Shown piece after piece: positions 1 to 8,371 of a stretch of DNA of 64,000 nucleotides. This DNA is from a virus. A program made the translations under genes and the position numbers. Under the pieces are notes generated by a model, which was given only the letters and a program-made list of their open reading frames with translations, did not search any database and was not told the DNA's origin. Positions within the stretch are counted from its first letter, which is position 1. Each line of letters begins with the position of its first letter. The stretch spans positions 1-64,000 of the IMG/VR virus record IMGVR_UViG_3300042561_001059. One strand, given 5' to 3'.

Positions 1-41
1 GGCGGCGGCGGATTATATGTAACAGAAGTACCACCGTACAT
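1..41 (-). CDS. 5' end of a virion-type gene, cut by the window edge
   Basis: Only the first 13 codons are inside the window. They begin with ATG and encode MYGGTSVTYN followed by a run of prolines. A good ribosome binding site (AGGAG, plus-strand complement at 48-52) sits 6 nt upstream, which makes this a real start. The gene continues to the left in the same direction as the following virion genes, so it is probably another late gene. Its function cannot be judged from 13 residues. Confidence 0.6.
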   Translation of the reverse strand, partial: MYGGTSVTYNPPP

Positions 42-42
42 A

Positions 43-495
43 TTATTCTCCTAGTTGTTTTTTAAACAACGAACGAACGGCAACATTTATTTCTTTCATT
101 TTAAAATAACCTTGCGTTAATAGGGCTACTAAAGGAAGAACTTCGTTAATGTAATCCCTTAAAACATGGGCGTAAATTTTATCAACACTATCTCCTGACT
201 CTAAAACGTTACTAATTTCCCATGCATTCCACATCGTAACATGCTGTGAAAATAACAAGTCTTTATGCTCGCAATAGAATTTGTTTGCTGGAAGCCTTAC
301 GAAAAAAATTTCTACAATAGTCAAAAGGTCTTGTTTGGTTATTGTTTCAAACTCATCAAAAATATCATCAACGATCCTGGAGCAAGTCGAAAGCATCTGT
401 AAATATTCTTCGGCTGACTCATTACCACCAGCGGCTTTCTTTATGATGAAATCTGCTTTTAACGAATTTTCTTCTCTTTCTTTTGAAGTACTCAT
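43..495 (-). CDS. hypothetical phage protein, 150 aa, mostly helical
   Basis: The protein is charged and mostly helical, without a signal peptide or membrane segment. A run of acidic VDDIFDEFE residues is followed by an N-x-F...H...L pattern (residues about 70-85) and a Trp-containing helix. I have the impression of a family widespread in tailed phages with this N.F/H.../W/RD spacing, but I cannot name it. The gene is codirectional with the virion genes on both sides and ends 2 nt before the next start. The ATG at 495 is the only good start. Confidence 0.75.
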   Translation of the reverse strand: MSTSKEREENSLKADFIIKKAAGGNESAEEYLQMLSTCSRIVDDIFDEFETITKQDLLTIVEIFFVRLPANKFYCEHKDLLFSQHVTMWNAWEISNVLESGDSVDKIYAHVLRDYINEVLPLVALLTQGYFKMKEINVAVRSLFKKQLGE

Positions 496-567
496 TTTAA
501 ATAAAAATTAAATTACACCAAAAGAATAGCTTAGCCAACAAGTGGTGCAGTGTTTATTAAATTTATA

Positions 568-1125
568 TTAACCAAAATATGAACCACGGACTGGCCCAAA
601 CATTGCATCTGTTAGTGCCATACGTTCACGCTTAATCCTGTCAAGTGCTAAACGATTTTCAAATCTAGCTGCTTCCTTTGCTTCTGGTGAAATACGTGCC
701 ATGCGTTCACGCTTAGATGCTTCAGACTGCAGACCAAGTTGACGCTCTGCATAAGGACCTTGAAAAAACTGCTTAGCTGCCTTTTCACGAGAAAATGCAA
801 GATCGCCGCCAGCACCAGCCTGAAAAAGCTGGCCCCACATTGAACTGCCAAGTCCAGCCTTAGTTTGCTCTCTACCTTCAAGTATTGCTTGATTTTGTGC
901 GGCAAGATTGGCCTGGGCAATACTAGCGGAGGTCTGTGCCTGACCCATGCCAAAAAGGCCGCTAATAACGCTGCTTCCTAAACCAAGGCCAAGAGTTAAA
1001 GGATCCATACCAGTTTTAGCACCACCACTACTAAGCTTTCCAACTGAAGAAAAATCTCCGTAACCACCGCCAAATGCTTTGGAAGGATCGAAAGAAGATA
1101 ATGAAGAAGGAAAACCGTAACTCAC
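568..1125 (-). CDS. Gly/Ser-rich internal virion protein candidate, 185 aa
   Basis: The N-terminal half is glycine and serine rich. It contains a glycine-zipper-like segment at about residues 44-60, followed by an Ala/Gln helix and a charged Arg/Lys/Glu C-terminal half. This layout resembles small ejection proteins of podoviruses (the T7 gp14 type), but that is inferred from composition and neighbours, not homology. Translation starts at GTG, 6 nt after the stop of the upstream gene, so coupling is likely. No in-frame ATG lies near the start; the first internal one would lose about 39 residues. Confidence 0.7.
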   Translation of the reverse strand: MSYGFPSSLSSFDPSKAFGGGYGDFSSVGKLSSGGAKTGMDPLTLGLGLGSSVISGLFGMGQAQTSASIAQANLAAQNQAILEGREQTKAGLGSSMWGQLFQAGAGGDLAFSREKAAKQFFQGPYAERQLGLQSEASKRERMARISPEAKEAARFENRLALDRIKRERMALTDAMFGPVRGSYFG

Positions 1126-1131
1126 TTTATT

Positions 1132-1602
1132 TTACTCAAAGTATTTTTGAGATTGAAAATTAGCCGTGGCAAATTGAGGGCGTGGATAAGCTGCAAGAGT
1201 GCGAGCGTAAGTATCGGCAATCCCTTGACCTGCAAGTAAATTCATTGCTGAAATATTTCCAAAAGACTGAGAAATAGTCTTGGGAATATTTGCAAGCATT
1301 CCATATTTAAACGCTTCTCTAACGCTTTCTTTTCCTAATTCTTGAGCACGACGTGCCTCCCTTTCTCTCAAGCCCTCAATCTCTTCAATTTTATATTGTT
1401 GTTGAAAAGGCGCAAGTACTTGTGTGGTGGCCTTGGCTTCAATAGCTGCATTGATTTGTTTTTCACGAACAGCAGCTTGTTTGTCAGCAGGAAGCTTGCT
1501 AATTAACTCTTCAATATTTTCAAAAGATCCTGCAGAAGGTTGTCCATAGTTGAACATCCCTAAATTAGAACCCTGTTTAAAAGTATTAAAAATATTTGAC
1601 AT
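1132..1602 (-). CDS. hypothetical virion-module protein, 156 aa
   Basis: I place the start at ATG 1602 (MSNIFNTFK), 2 nt after the TGA of the upstream gene; a TTG two codons earlier is possible but less likely. The middle (residues about 25-90) is a long charged helix rich in Lys, Glu, Gln and Ala. The C-terminal third is Ala/Tyr rich. No catalytic motif is visible. It lies between two Gly/Ala-rich genes in a tightly packed set, so it is probably a structural or ejection component. Confidence 0.7.
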   Translation of the reverse strand: MSNIFNTFKQGSNLGMFNYGQPSAGSFENIEELISKLPADKQAAVREKQINAAIEAKATTQVLAPFQQQYKIEEIEGLREREARRAQELGKESVREAFKYGMLANIPKTISQSFGNISAMNLLAGQGIADTYARTLAAYPRPQFATANFQSQKYFE

Positions 1603-1604
1603 GA

Positions 1605-2477
1605 TCAACCAAAGCTAATGGAAGGAGCCTGGAGAGTTGCGCCGATATAAGGATTGGAGGCAAGGGCTTGACGTATGGTTGCACCACGCTCTTGCTGACC
1701 AACAATAGTAGAACGGCCCATCATTGCTGAGCGGCCAAGCTGTTGATAAGCAGCGGATTGGCTATTGAGCATTGCTTGTGCATTCGTTAATTGAGCGCGT
1801 TGTGCACGTTCAATAATTGGTGACATTGCTTTAGCTTGCTCAACTTCTTTAGTCATCATGTAACCAAGAAGTTCTTTGTCAAGCGCTAATTGGGCACCAC
1901 CAATTTGTTGAATATCTTGAAGGTTTTGAGCGCGATCAAATTCACGTTGTTGACGAGTAGCTGCGGTTTCAGTTAAGGGAATATTGGTACCAGGTACAGT
2001 AATGTCTGCTCCACCACCAGGGCGTTGACCGGATTCCTGCGCCTTACCAGCAAGACCAGTAACAACTTGTTCAGTACCCATCCCGCCGAATAAACCACCC
2101 AGGACTGGAAGTGCAAACTGAGCAACTTTACCAGCAGGTCCAGGAATAAGTTTTGCGATTCCGGCGCCAACGCCACCGCCAACAAGACTACCCAAAGTTC
2201 CAGTGAAAGCGCCAAGGGGATCTTGCTGTGCTAATTGAGATGCACCATATAAACCAGCGGTTCCAAGGGCACCATACATGCCCGGACGCCTGCCATAAGC
2301 CTGAGCAGCTTGTTGACTACCTGCAGCAACCTGCTGACCAATCTCTTGAGCCCTGGTACCAGCTTGCATTGCTGTTTGCGCACCAGAAGGGCCAAGGGTA
2401 CGGATCAGGTTAGGATCAACACCTGCACGCCGCAATTTTAACAATTCTTGAAAACGACTAACGTCTGAATCAGCCAT
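1605..2477 (-). CDS. Gly/Ala-rich membrane-active virion protein candidate, 290 aa
   Basis: Residues about 70-140 contain two hydrophobic glycine-zipper stretches (GALGTAGLYGASQLA, then GTLGSLVGGGVGAGIAKLIPG) followed by a long Gln/Ala/Arg-rich helical tail. Proteins of this type in phage virions are often DNA-ejection or membrane-penetrating proteins, so that role is inferred. A T/A-rich box (CATATAAATAATAG) lies upstream on the minus strand and may be a late promoter. I do not recognise the family. Confidence 0.75.
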   Translation of the reverse strand: MADSDVSRFQELLKLRRAGVDPNLIRTLGPSGAQTAMQAGTRAQEIGQQVAAGSQQAAQAYGRRPGMYGALGTAGLYGASQLAQQDPLGAFTGTLGSLVGGGVGAGIAKLIPGPAGKVAQFALPVLGGLFGGMGTEQVVTGLAGKAQESGQRPGGGADITVPGTNIPLTETAATRQQREFDRAQNLQDIQQIGGAQLALDKELLGYMMTKEVEQAKAMSPIIERAQRAQLTNAQAMLNSQSAAYQQLGRSAMMGRSTIVGQQERGATIRQALASNPYIGATLQAPSISFG

Positions 2478-2497
2478 TCTTACTATTATTTATATGT

Positions 2498-3463
2498 TTA
2501 AATTCTACCAGGAGAAATATTTTGATACTCTTGTTGAGTCATTAAAGTTGGCCTGTTTCCAGATGCAACAACTTCGTTAATAACATTGCCAGCCATTACG
2601 CCACCAACTGAACCGGTAATAGCACCAGCCAATGCACGTACTGCTTTTTGCTTAGGAGAAGAAGCTGTTCTTGCTGCAACATTAGCAAGGAGTGTGCCAC
2701 CAGCAAAACCTCCCACCATGGGAGCATTTACTGGGTAACCCAACATTCTAAGTTCGGGCTTGCCCTCAAGATTCTCCATTGTTCCCTTAACAATTCCAAG
2801 TCCTCCTAAACCTTTTTCTTGGTAAAGAAAGCGCATGTAATTTGCGTATCTCTCAGGTGTTAAATCTGGAATCTCTTCTTTAGCTGTTGCATATTTGAGT
2901 GGATCTCCAGTCCTACCAAGGAAAAAGCGTTCGAATAATTCTTGAGTTGGTTGGCCTGTTTTACGCCTATCTTCTGCTCCTTTCTCAGAATAAGATTGAG
3001 CAAAACCCTTTGGCCTGAACTGCTCTTCTGGATTAGTAATGTCATAAGTACCAGCAGCAGCAATAGCTGGAGTAGCAACCGCTAAAGCAACTCCTGCCCT
3101 AAGTGTGGGGGAAGACAGCACATCCTTGTTCACACCCATCTCCACGCCTCGCTGAGCGATGGCTAGTGGATGATTCCAGCGCCACCAATAAGTTCGTGTA
3201 CCATCATTAGCAACGTCAATTAAAGCTCTGGAAGTATACGCGCCAAGAAATTGGACAGGCGTTTGTCTTGCACTAATACCTTCCTTTTTAAGTTCTTTTT
3301 TAAACTGCGGGCCTAAAACACTTTCACCATACCCCAATCCTTTGTTACCAAGAAGTTTATTTTCAGTATCTTGCTGCAGCATCCGTACCTGCAGTGCATC
3401 TGCGGTACTAAATCCTTTGAGATAGTCTTGAGCAAGTTGTTGAGCTTTTTGAAAGATATCCAT
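2498..3463 (-). CDS. Gly/Ala-rich virion protein candidate, 321 aa
   Basis: The N-terminal half is charged and soluble-looking. A hydrophobic Ala-rich segment (AGVALAVATPAIAAAG) occurs at about residues 122-137. The C-terminal 80 residues hold two more Gly/Ala-rich segments (APMVGGFAGGTLLANVAA and AGAITGSVGGVMAGNV). This repeats the architecture of the neighbour at 1605-2477 and fits a membrane-associating ejection protein. It starts 2 nt after the upstream gene ends. No enzyme motif was found. Confidence 0.75.
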   Translation of the reverse strand: MDIFQKAQQLAQDYLKGFSTADALQVRMLQQDTENKLLGNKGLGYGESVLGPQFKKELKKEGISARQTPVQFLGAYTSRALIDVANDGTRTYWWRWNHPLAIAQRGVEMGVNKDVLSSPTLRAGVALAVATPAIAAAGTYDITNPEEQFRPKGFAQSYSEKGAEDRRKTGQPTQELFERFFLGRTGDPLKYATAKEEIPDLTPERYANYMRFLYQEKGLGGLGIVKGTMENLEGKPELRMLGYPVNAPMVGGFAGGTLLANVAARTASSPKQKAVRALAGAITGSVGGVMAGNVINEVVASGNRPTLMTQQEYQNISPGRI

Positions 3464-3465
3464 AA

Positions 3466-4020
3466 CTACTCCATCATTTCCAGCATTTCAGGAGGAAGTG
3501 TGATGCCTGGATAATGGAAAGCAGTTTGTTCAATCCCTTGCATTTGGAATTGAGTTCCAGGGGCAAGCGCTTGCTGTTGAAGTTTATTAATAGATTGACG
3601 CTGAAGAGTCTGTTGATATAACTGCTGCTCTTGTGAAATATTGGTTGGCTCAACTACTTGCGCATTATTATATAAAGCGCCTTGGGTTGCCAAGTCAACC
3701 AAAGGCATAGAAGCAAAAGAAGCACCTAAGTTTGCTACATTTTCAACCGTAGAAGGAGAATAGGGAATCTCTCTTACAGTTTTTTTACCTGCCGCATCTG
3801 TTACCACGGCTTTGCCACCAGGAGTACCAGGGAAATATTTACGTGCTGCTGCAACAACCGGATAATTCAAAAGGAAATCACCTGCGCCATATGCAAGGCC
3901 CGCAACAGGACCTTGCGTTAAAGCACCAATAGCAAAGTTAATTCCCGCCCCAGGTAATGCTGCCTTTGCTGCTTGACGAGAAGCAGGGCCGCCCAGTGTT
4001 CGCAATATTCCTGACAACAT
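3466..4020 (-). CDS. hypothetical virion-module protein, 184 aa
   Basis: The N-terminal 60 residues are Ala/Gly-rich and hydrophobic with scattered Arg, like a membrane-inserting or zipper helix. The C-terminal part is Gln-rich and helical (QEQQLYQQTLQRQSINKLQQQ), with a final acidic MLEMME. The gene belongs to the same late operon. No homologue or motif was recognised. Confidence 0.7.
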   Translation of the reverse strand: MLSGILRTLGGPASRQAAKAALPGAGINFAIGALTQGPVAGLAYGAGDFLLNYPVVAAARKYFPGTPGGKAVVTDAAGKKTVREIPYSPSTVENVANLGASFASMPLVDLATQGALYNNAQVVEPTNISQEQQLYQQTLQRQSINKLQQQALAPGTQFQMQGIEQTAFHYPGITLPPEMLEMME

Positions 4021-4041
4021 GTTTTTATTTTTTATTCTAAG

Positions 4042-4686
4042 TTAGGTAATTGTTTTACCTGGAGAGATGTTTGATTCTTCTTGGCTGATCTCTTGGGTAC
4101 CCGTTTTTTCTTCTGCAGTTGGATTTAATTTTTTGCTTTTAAGTAACTCTGCAACTGATACATTATTCTCAAGTTCGTTCTCAACACGACCTTCGGCAAG
4201 AGACATGATAAACCCATTGGGATCAGGGTTATTCATGCGTGGCATAGGATTTCTTGCACGTTTTTCTGGATTAAGTGTTGGGCTTAAGCGGTAAGCCTCC
4301 ACCCAAGTTGGATTAAAGTCTGGTTGATCTTGAGGACGTGTTTTTGTCATTGCACGTCCATTTTCAAAGTCGTACTCTTGCGGCCTATTGAACCTGCCAA
4401 GACCGGCAAACATTTCATAACTTTCAGCCGGTAACTCATTTTTTGTATCCCAAAAAGGAGAATTGGGTACAAAATTAAGTCTTGGATTAAGATTTACCTT
4501 TCTATTTTGAACTGCTTTTAATAGGTCTTCCGAAGTATATCTAGAAGGGACCCAGGGGGAACCACCTGTTTCTGTATCGTATTTATTCCTAAATAACTCA
4601 CGAAAATTTAACTGAGACGCAATACGTCCTTTGTTATCAAAAGGATTAGAGATGTAACGATTTAACTCAAGACGTGCGTCTTTCAT
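4042..4686 (-). CDS. hypothetical protein, 214 aa, Asn/Pro-rich
   Basis: The protein is soluble-looking, rich in Asn, Pro, Arg and Phe, and ends in the Glu/Ser/Thr-rich ISPGKTIT. The N-terminal region (ELNRYISNPFDNKGRIAS) suggests an extended virion linker or minor structural protein. Its start overlaps the stop of the upstream 72-aa gene by 4 nt (ATGA), which indicates translational coupling. No known family was recognised. Confidence 0.7.
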   Translation of the reverse strand: MKDARLELNRYISNPFDNKGRIASQLNFRELFRNKYDTETGGSPWVPSRYTSEDLLKAVQNRKVNLNPRLNFVPNSPFWDTKNELPAESYEMFAGLGRFNRPQEYDFENGRAMTKTRPQDQPDFNPTWVEAYRLSPTLNPEKRARNPMPRMNNPDPNGFIMSLAEGRVENELENNVSVAELLKSKKLNPTAEEKTGTQEISQEESNISPGKTIT

Positions 4687-4901
4687 TCTTTAGATTTCTT
4701 TTTGTCGTGCAAGCCGACAAGGGTTTTGCGAAGTCTAGCTTGCTTTACGGTGCGCTCATCATACTTTTCAGGATCGGCAAGGACGTTCTCCTGAAGTTGA
4801 GCACTGGTAATTCCTTTACGTTTGGCTTTGGCAGTAAAGGCGCCTTCCTTCATTTCCATGCCTTGAATCCACTTTTTAGATTTTTTCTTTTCTTCAGCCA
4901 T
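4683..4901 (-). CDS. small basic cyanophage-type protein, 72 aa
   Basis: It is very rich in Lys (about a quarter of residues), with a central conserved-looking block KWIQGMEMKEGAFTAKAKRKG and a Lys-rich tail. I recall nearly identical small proteins from marine cyanophages, usually lying among virion genes; their function is unknown. Its 3' end overlaps the next gene by 4 nt. The high positive charge would suit DNA or RNA contact. Confidence 0.8.
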   Translation of the reverse strand: MAEEKKKSKKWIQGMEMKEGAFTAKAKRKGITSAQLQENVLADPEKYDERTVKQARLRKTLVGLHDKKKSKE

Positions 4902-4902
4902 A

Positions 4903-7008
4903 TCAAAGATTGCCTTTCAATTGACGACGCAAAAACTCTTGCGGATCACGTCCCTCGATTCTAGCCCGACGTAACACTTCACTTACCGCAAGGCTTTCTT
5001 TTGTACGCTCTCGCCGTTCGATCTCAGACTGAATAGCACGTGCACCAGATTTTGTTGACTTTTCTTGAGCACGCATCAAACCTTCCATTGAAACATTTGA
5101 AAAAGGTGTTGACTCTTTCTTAGCAAGCCACTTAGGTACCTCTGTTGGTTTCTGGCCAGCAGCAGCAGAATACTGACCAGTCAACTTACTCATGGCGCCT
5201 GGCACATAAGCAGATTGAATTCCGTAAATACCAGTGCCTGCTGCGCCTCCTGGTACTTGGGGGGTCGGAGGATTATTTAAGAAGCTATATGTAATTTCTT
5301 GTTTGGATAGTTGAGATTCTGGAATATCCGCAGACATTGCTCCACGAACACGTTGCGCCCCTGGAATATCAGGACCCATCTCCACTGGCATTCCTGTAAT
5401 CAGTGGATCGTTAGCTCCATAAAGTTGACGCAGTTCATACTTAGGAGGAACTTCTTGCGAGCTAGGAGAAACGCCACGAATTGCCGTACCAGCAGCAGTC
5501 GATTCGATCTGTGCTTCTGGTCCAATATTTATTAGTGTGCGTTCTTTTAAATTTCCAATGGGATCTTCGCCAGCACTAGCAGCTTCTACTGCTTTACGAA
5601 TTGTAGTAGGAAGAGAAATATCAATTTTTCCTTGGGCTTGTAACTCTTGAAACTTTTGAGTTCCAGGGGTTGCGCCTGAGATTGATTTATTAACCCAAGC
5701 CTCAGCAAGAGCGTTTTCAAATCGTTGAGTACCGGGGCGCAGGCCACGAGAAGCAAGTTGCTCACGAAGAACAATCATCTCTTCTTTTGCAAGATCTGCA
5801 AGCTCTTGAGAAGAAAGAGATCTGGCTGTTTCAACTTGATCAACTGGGAGACCGTCTGTTGTTTGACTGGCTACAGCCTCAATACTTCCCGCAGCATCTT
5901 CTAGTAAATCAATATCAGCAATATTTAAATCTTCATTGCGTTGAAGTTGTTGACGCATACGACCTGTCATCTGGTCTTCACCAGATTCAACTGCGTTAAT
6001 TTTTTGATCAATTACTTGACCTTCATTTAATTGTTGAAGAGAAGTAAGATCTTCTACCGGAGAAACGGCACCAGTTTGTTCAATATATTGACGAGGATTG
6101 AAACCTTGAGGTTTTGAACGCTCTTGTTTTGCTTCCTCTCTTAACTGATCAATAACGCGCATCGCCATCCCTTCTCTTTGGGTGGCAACATCTCGTTGAA
6201 TTTTTTGTTGGCGTTTACCTTCCAGGTCTACGTTGCGTACATATTCATCAACAAGTTCTTGCGCAATATCTCTTTCTGCCTCTTTAGTGTATTTAAAAAT
6301 ATCTAGTTGATTCGGTGCTGCTGAAATAGGAATTGCAGGTGCTTGTTCTTCTGCAAGACCCAAGGCTTCTCGTCTGACTTCTGTAAGGTTTGGACCGAAT
6401 TCAGAACTACGTAATTGACGCAGTGTTGGTGAAACTTCACCACCAAGTTCTAGTTGATAGGTACCAGGGGCTAGTTGTTGTGTACGTTTAGCTTGTTCTT
6501 GTTGCAGTTGACGACGTGCAGCAAGAGTTTCTTCACTGATTTTGGGGAATTCAAATCGAGAAGGATAAACATCCCTGTAAGTAGGGCCTTTGGAGTAAGG
6601 GCTTACGTACTCAGGCTCTACTTCTGTAGATTGAATTGTAGTTGGTGCAACGGTTTTGGAAGGTGCAACTTGAGTTTCTTCTGCAACGCGACGTACAAGC
6701 GAGGACTCTTCTGCAAAGCGCTCCAGGTTGGCCTGCCTGACCCCTGCGTTAGCTGATTGCTTAGGGCCACGCATCAGACGACGGATGCTAAGACCGGCTC
6801 CTACGCCCCCAGCAAGGGCCAAACCAACGCCTACACCTACAGAAAGCGGGTCAAACCCTTGTTTTTCTTCTTGTTGAGGAGCTTTGAGCTGATTACGGCG
6901 GAATGCAAGGACTTCTGGCGCCATTTGAGCCCTTTCACTGGGATCATTGGGGATTGGGGCTCCAGTTGCCTGACTATATGCGTAAAAATCTGCCGGAGAA
7001 AGCGCCAT
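4903..7008 (-). CDS. large virion protein with one membrane segment, 701 aa
   Basis: Residues about 52-80 form one long hydrophobic Gly/Val/Ala segment (DPLSVGVGVGLALAGGVGAGL) followed by Arg-rich residues, a likely membrane anchor or zipper. The remaining 600 residues are hydrophilic, Gln/Glu/Arg-rich and helical, with no cysteines apparent. It is the first gene of the minus-strand late operon; GTTATAAATTC lies just upstream of the start. Length and composition fit an internal or ejection protein, but no lytic transglycosylase motif is visible. Confidence 0.75.
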   Translation of the reverse strand: MALSPADFYAYSQATGAPIPNDPSERAQMAPEVLAFRRNQLKAPQQEEKQGFDPLSVGVGVGLALAGGVGAGLSIRRLMRGPKQSANAGVRQANLERFAEESSLVRRVAEETQVAPSKTVAPTTIQSTEVEPEYVSPYSKGPTYRDVYPSRFEFPKISEETLAARRQLQQEQAKRTQQLAPGTYQLELGGEVSPTLRQLRSSEFGPNLTEVRREALGLAEEQAPAIPISAAPNQLDIFKYTKEAERDIAQELVDEYVRNVDLEGKRQQKIQRDVATQREGMAMRVIDQLREEAKQERSKPQGFNPRQYIEQTGAVSPVEDLTSLQQLNEGQVIDQKINAVESGEDQMTGRMRQQLQRNEDLNIADIDLLEDAAGSIEAVASQTTDGLPVDQVETARSLSSQELADLAKEEMIVLREQLASRGLRPGTQRFENALAEAWVNKSISGATPGTQKFQELQAQGKIDISLPTTIRKAVEAASAGEDPIGNLKERTLINIGPEAQIESTAAGTAIRGVSPSSQEVPPKYELRQLYGANDPLITGMPVEMGPDIPGAQRVRGAMSADIPESQLSKQEITYSFLNNPPTPQVPGGAAGTGIYGIQSAYVPGAMSKLTGQYSAAAGQKPTEVPKWLAKKESTPFSNVSMEGLMRAQEKSTKSGARAIQSEIERRERTKESLAVSEVLRRARIEGRDPQEFLRRQLKGNL

Positions 7009-7110
7009 TCGAATTTATAACACTAACTTTTGTGCTTTCAACATTCTATTGGTTACTAATCCAAAGAATAGATGCTTTATATTAAGTAAATAACAAAAGA
7101 ATGTAGAGAA

Positions 7111-7329
7111 ATGGACGCAGGTGTGCGCCAAAAACGTGTAGAAGCACTAGAGCTTATTAAAAATAAAGCTCTTGGTATGGCAAAAGAAGGCCGTGATTCG
7201 TTAGAAGTGCGTGATTTTGTATCTAATGCTAAGAAAGAATTGGCTTATGAGCTTCCAGATGAGGAAGCTTTTGGTAAAGCAGTAAAAGCAACAATGGCTT
7301 ATAAGCGTAAAAAAGAACGCCAAAGCTAA
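7111..7329 (+). CDS. hypothetical small protein, 72 aa
   Basis: This is a short, charged, helical protein (MDAGVRQKRVEALELIKNKA) ending in a basic tail. It is divergent from the late operon at 4903-7008 with about 100 nt between the starts, and it is followed at once by a strong terminator, so it forms a single-gene transcription unit. A small helical protein on the boundary of the early and late arms could be a regulator, but no DNA-binding motif is clear. Confidence 0.7.
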   Translation: MDAGVRQKRVEALELIKNKALGMAKEGRDSLEVRDFVSNAKKELAYELPDEEAFGKAVKATMAYKRKKERQS

Positions 7330-7340
7330 ATAAACAAATA

Positions 7341-7375
7341 AAAATGTCGCCGGGAAACAAAAGCCCGGCATTTTT
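7341..7375 (+). terminator. Rho-independent terminator
   Basis: A perfect 6-bp GC stem (GCCGGG at 7349-7354 with CCCGGC at 7364-7369) has a 9-nt loop and is followed by five T residues. The flanking AAAATG and CATTTTT can extend the stem, so it may also act from the minus strand. It closes the single-gene unit at 7111-7329. Confidence 0.85.
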
Positions 7376-7795
7376 GTGTAAATATTTGGACTAACCGGTA
7401 GTTTTGAGTACTATTTAGGATTTTTTATATTTTTTAAAATGTGTTTTTTGTTGTGCGCTTAAAGCGCCAACTTTTATACCCATATGGGTTGATAGTTATC
7501 TGACTCTTCTCCAACCACCAAACTGTAGTGGATTATGGGAAGAAAAAAAAAGGATACCGGTAACGATTCATAAGTATTTTTTATATAGCGAATGAAGCGT
7601 AGGCGGTCGTCCCAACCACTTTTATACAACCCTATGATAAACCTGTGGTAAACTCACCTGTTTTTGACCTAATTCGCTCTACCTGGCGCTGTCTAAATCG
7701 CTGAAAAGACTGTCGTGCCAAGGGATCTCGAGGATTGGTGGTTGCGAAAGGAGGAATGAATGAAGTGAATTCATTATTTATCTTTCGAATTCGTC
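7376..7795 (+). other. non-coding control region between late and early arms
   Basis: About 420 nt carry no convincing gene. The stretch contains a possible sigma-70 promoter with two palindromes (7451-7489) and A/T-rich tracts near 7536-7585. It also holds an unusually strong ribosome-binding sequence (AAAGGAGG, 7747-7754) that faces only a 27-codon reading frame starting at 7756 and overlapping the next gene. It lies where rightward early transcription would begin. I could not identify iterons or another origin signature. Confidence 0.5.
7451..7489 (+). promoter_or_regulatory. putative promoter with two operator-like palindromes
   Basis: TTGTGC (7451-7456) and TTATAC (7474-7479) are separated by 17 nt, a plausible sigma-70 promoter. 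A perfect 13-nt palindrome (GCGCTTAAAGCGC, 7455-7467) sits in the spacer. A perfect 12-nt palindrome (ACCCATATGGGT, 7478-7489) overlaps the -10 end. Palindromes in these two positions are typical of repressor sites; which protein binds is unknown. Confidence 0.4.
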
Positions 7796-7978
7796 ATGAT
7801 TTACACTGTTCAAATCAAACGGAATCCATTCGAACCTAACGTTGATTATACCTTTGCTGATACATATCTGCAAGGGTGTGAACGTCAGTTCGATACCAAA
7901 GAGCAAGCTGTTTCTTACCTCAATACATTTGAGGATTGGGAACAGGATTTGCTCTGTATTGATTCGTTTCCTTTCTGA
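7796..7978 (+). CDS. hypothetical early protein, 60 aa
   Basis: This small acidic protein begins MIYTVQIKRNPFEPNVDYTF and has a likely beta start followed by one helix. It is the first gene of the rightward early region. Its stop codon TGA lies inside the base-paired leader that precedes the next gene. No family was recognised. Confidence 0.65.
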   Translation: MIYTVQIKRNPFEPNVDYTFADTYLQGCERQFDTKEQAVSYLNTFEDWEQDLLCIDSFPF

Positions 7979-8041
7979 GTACCAGGCGTGACGCCGGGGG
8001 ATCAAATCCCCCACTCAGACTTACCACCCGCTAAGGGTGGT
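7975..8041 (+). promoter_or_regulatory. structured intergenic RNA, three-way junction plus hairpin
   Basis: CTGAGT (7975-7980) pairs with ACTCAG (8013-8018). This encloses a small GGCG/CGCC hairpin and a GGGGG/CCCCC hairpin. Immediately downstream is a perfect 7-bp hairpin, ACCACCC (8023-8029) with GGGTGGT (8035-8041). There is no T-run, so simple termination is unlikely. It ends 16 nt before the start at 8058 and parallels the paired-hairpin leaders at 8301, 8626 and 9125. Confidence 0.6.
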
Positions 8042-8057
8042 CTACTTAATACAACTC

Positions 8058-8288
8058 ATGATGATCTACCAGCCCACAGTTGATTCCCTTGACCGTGTCG
8101 TATGGCATGGTGGTGAATCAACGCAACTTCACTATGAGAAACTATCTCATGGCAAGTGGCTTGAACGCGATGTTCAAACTCTTGGCTCTGGTCTACCCAG
8201 GGGCATGAGTGAAATGCAGGCTGAGATGGTTGAGTACTATCAACTCTCTCAACTGCTTGAACAAGAACGTACCAAGCAACTTATGTGA
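8058..8288 (+). CDS. hypothetical early protein, 76 aa
   Basis: I start it at the first of two adjacent ATG codons (8058), because the upstream in-frame GTG at 8037 lies inside the hairpin leader. The protein is acidic and ends in a Glu/Gln-rich helix (MVEYYQLSQLLEQERTKQ). No motif identifies a function. Confidence 0.65.
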   Translation: MMIYQPTVDSLDRVVWHGGESTQLHYEKLSHGKWLERDVQTLGSGLPRGMSEMQAEMVEYYQLSQLLEQERTKQLM

Positions 8289-8300
8289 TGCTTGCATATT

Positions 8301-8343
8301 CCCATCTGTAACAAGATGGGTTTCTGCAGACTTCACATCTGCA
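8301..8343 (+). promoter_or_regulatory. class B leader, copy 1 (paired hairpins)
   Basis: Hairpin 1 is CCCATCT (8301-8307) with AGATGGG (8314-8320). The spacer TTTC follows, then hairpin 2, TGCAGA (8325-8330) with TCTGCA (8338-8343). Copies at 8626 and 9125 keep the layout and the TTTCTGCAG spacer but change the stem bases in a compensating way. It precedes the gene at 8372. Confidence 0.65.
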
Positions 8344-8371
8344 CTCAATTCAACTCAACCCACCTAGGACT

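Noticed and set aside
7020-7110. sigma-70 promoters between the divergent genes at 7008 and 7111
   Set aside because: TTGAAA-N16-TATAAA on the minus strand lies too close to the ATG, and no good -10 and -35 pair was found for the plus gene.
7756-7839. 27-codon ORF with a strong ribosome-binding sequence
   Set aside because: The spacing to the first ATG is too short, it overlaps the next gene in another frame, and the peptide has no recognisable feature. Kept only as a note in the control region entry.
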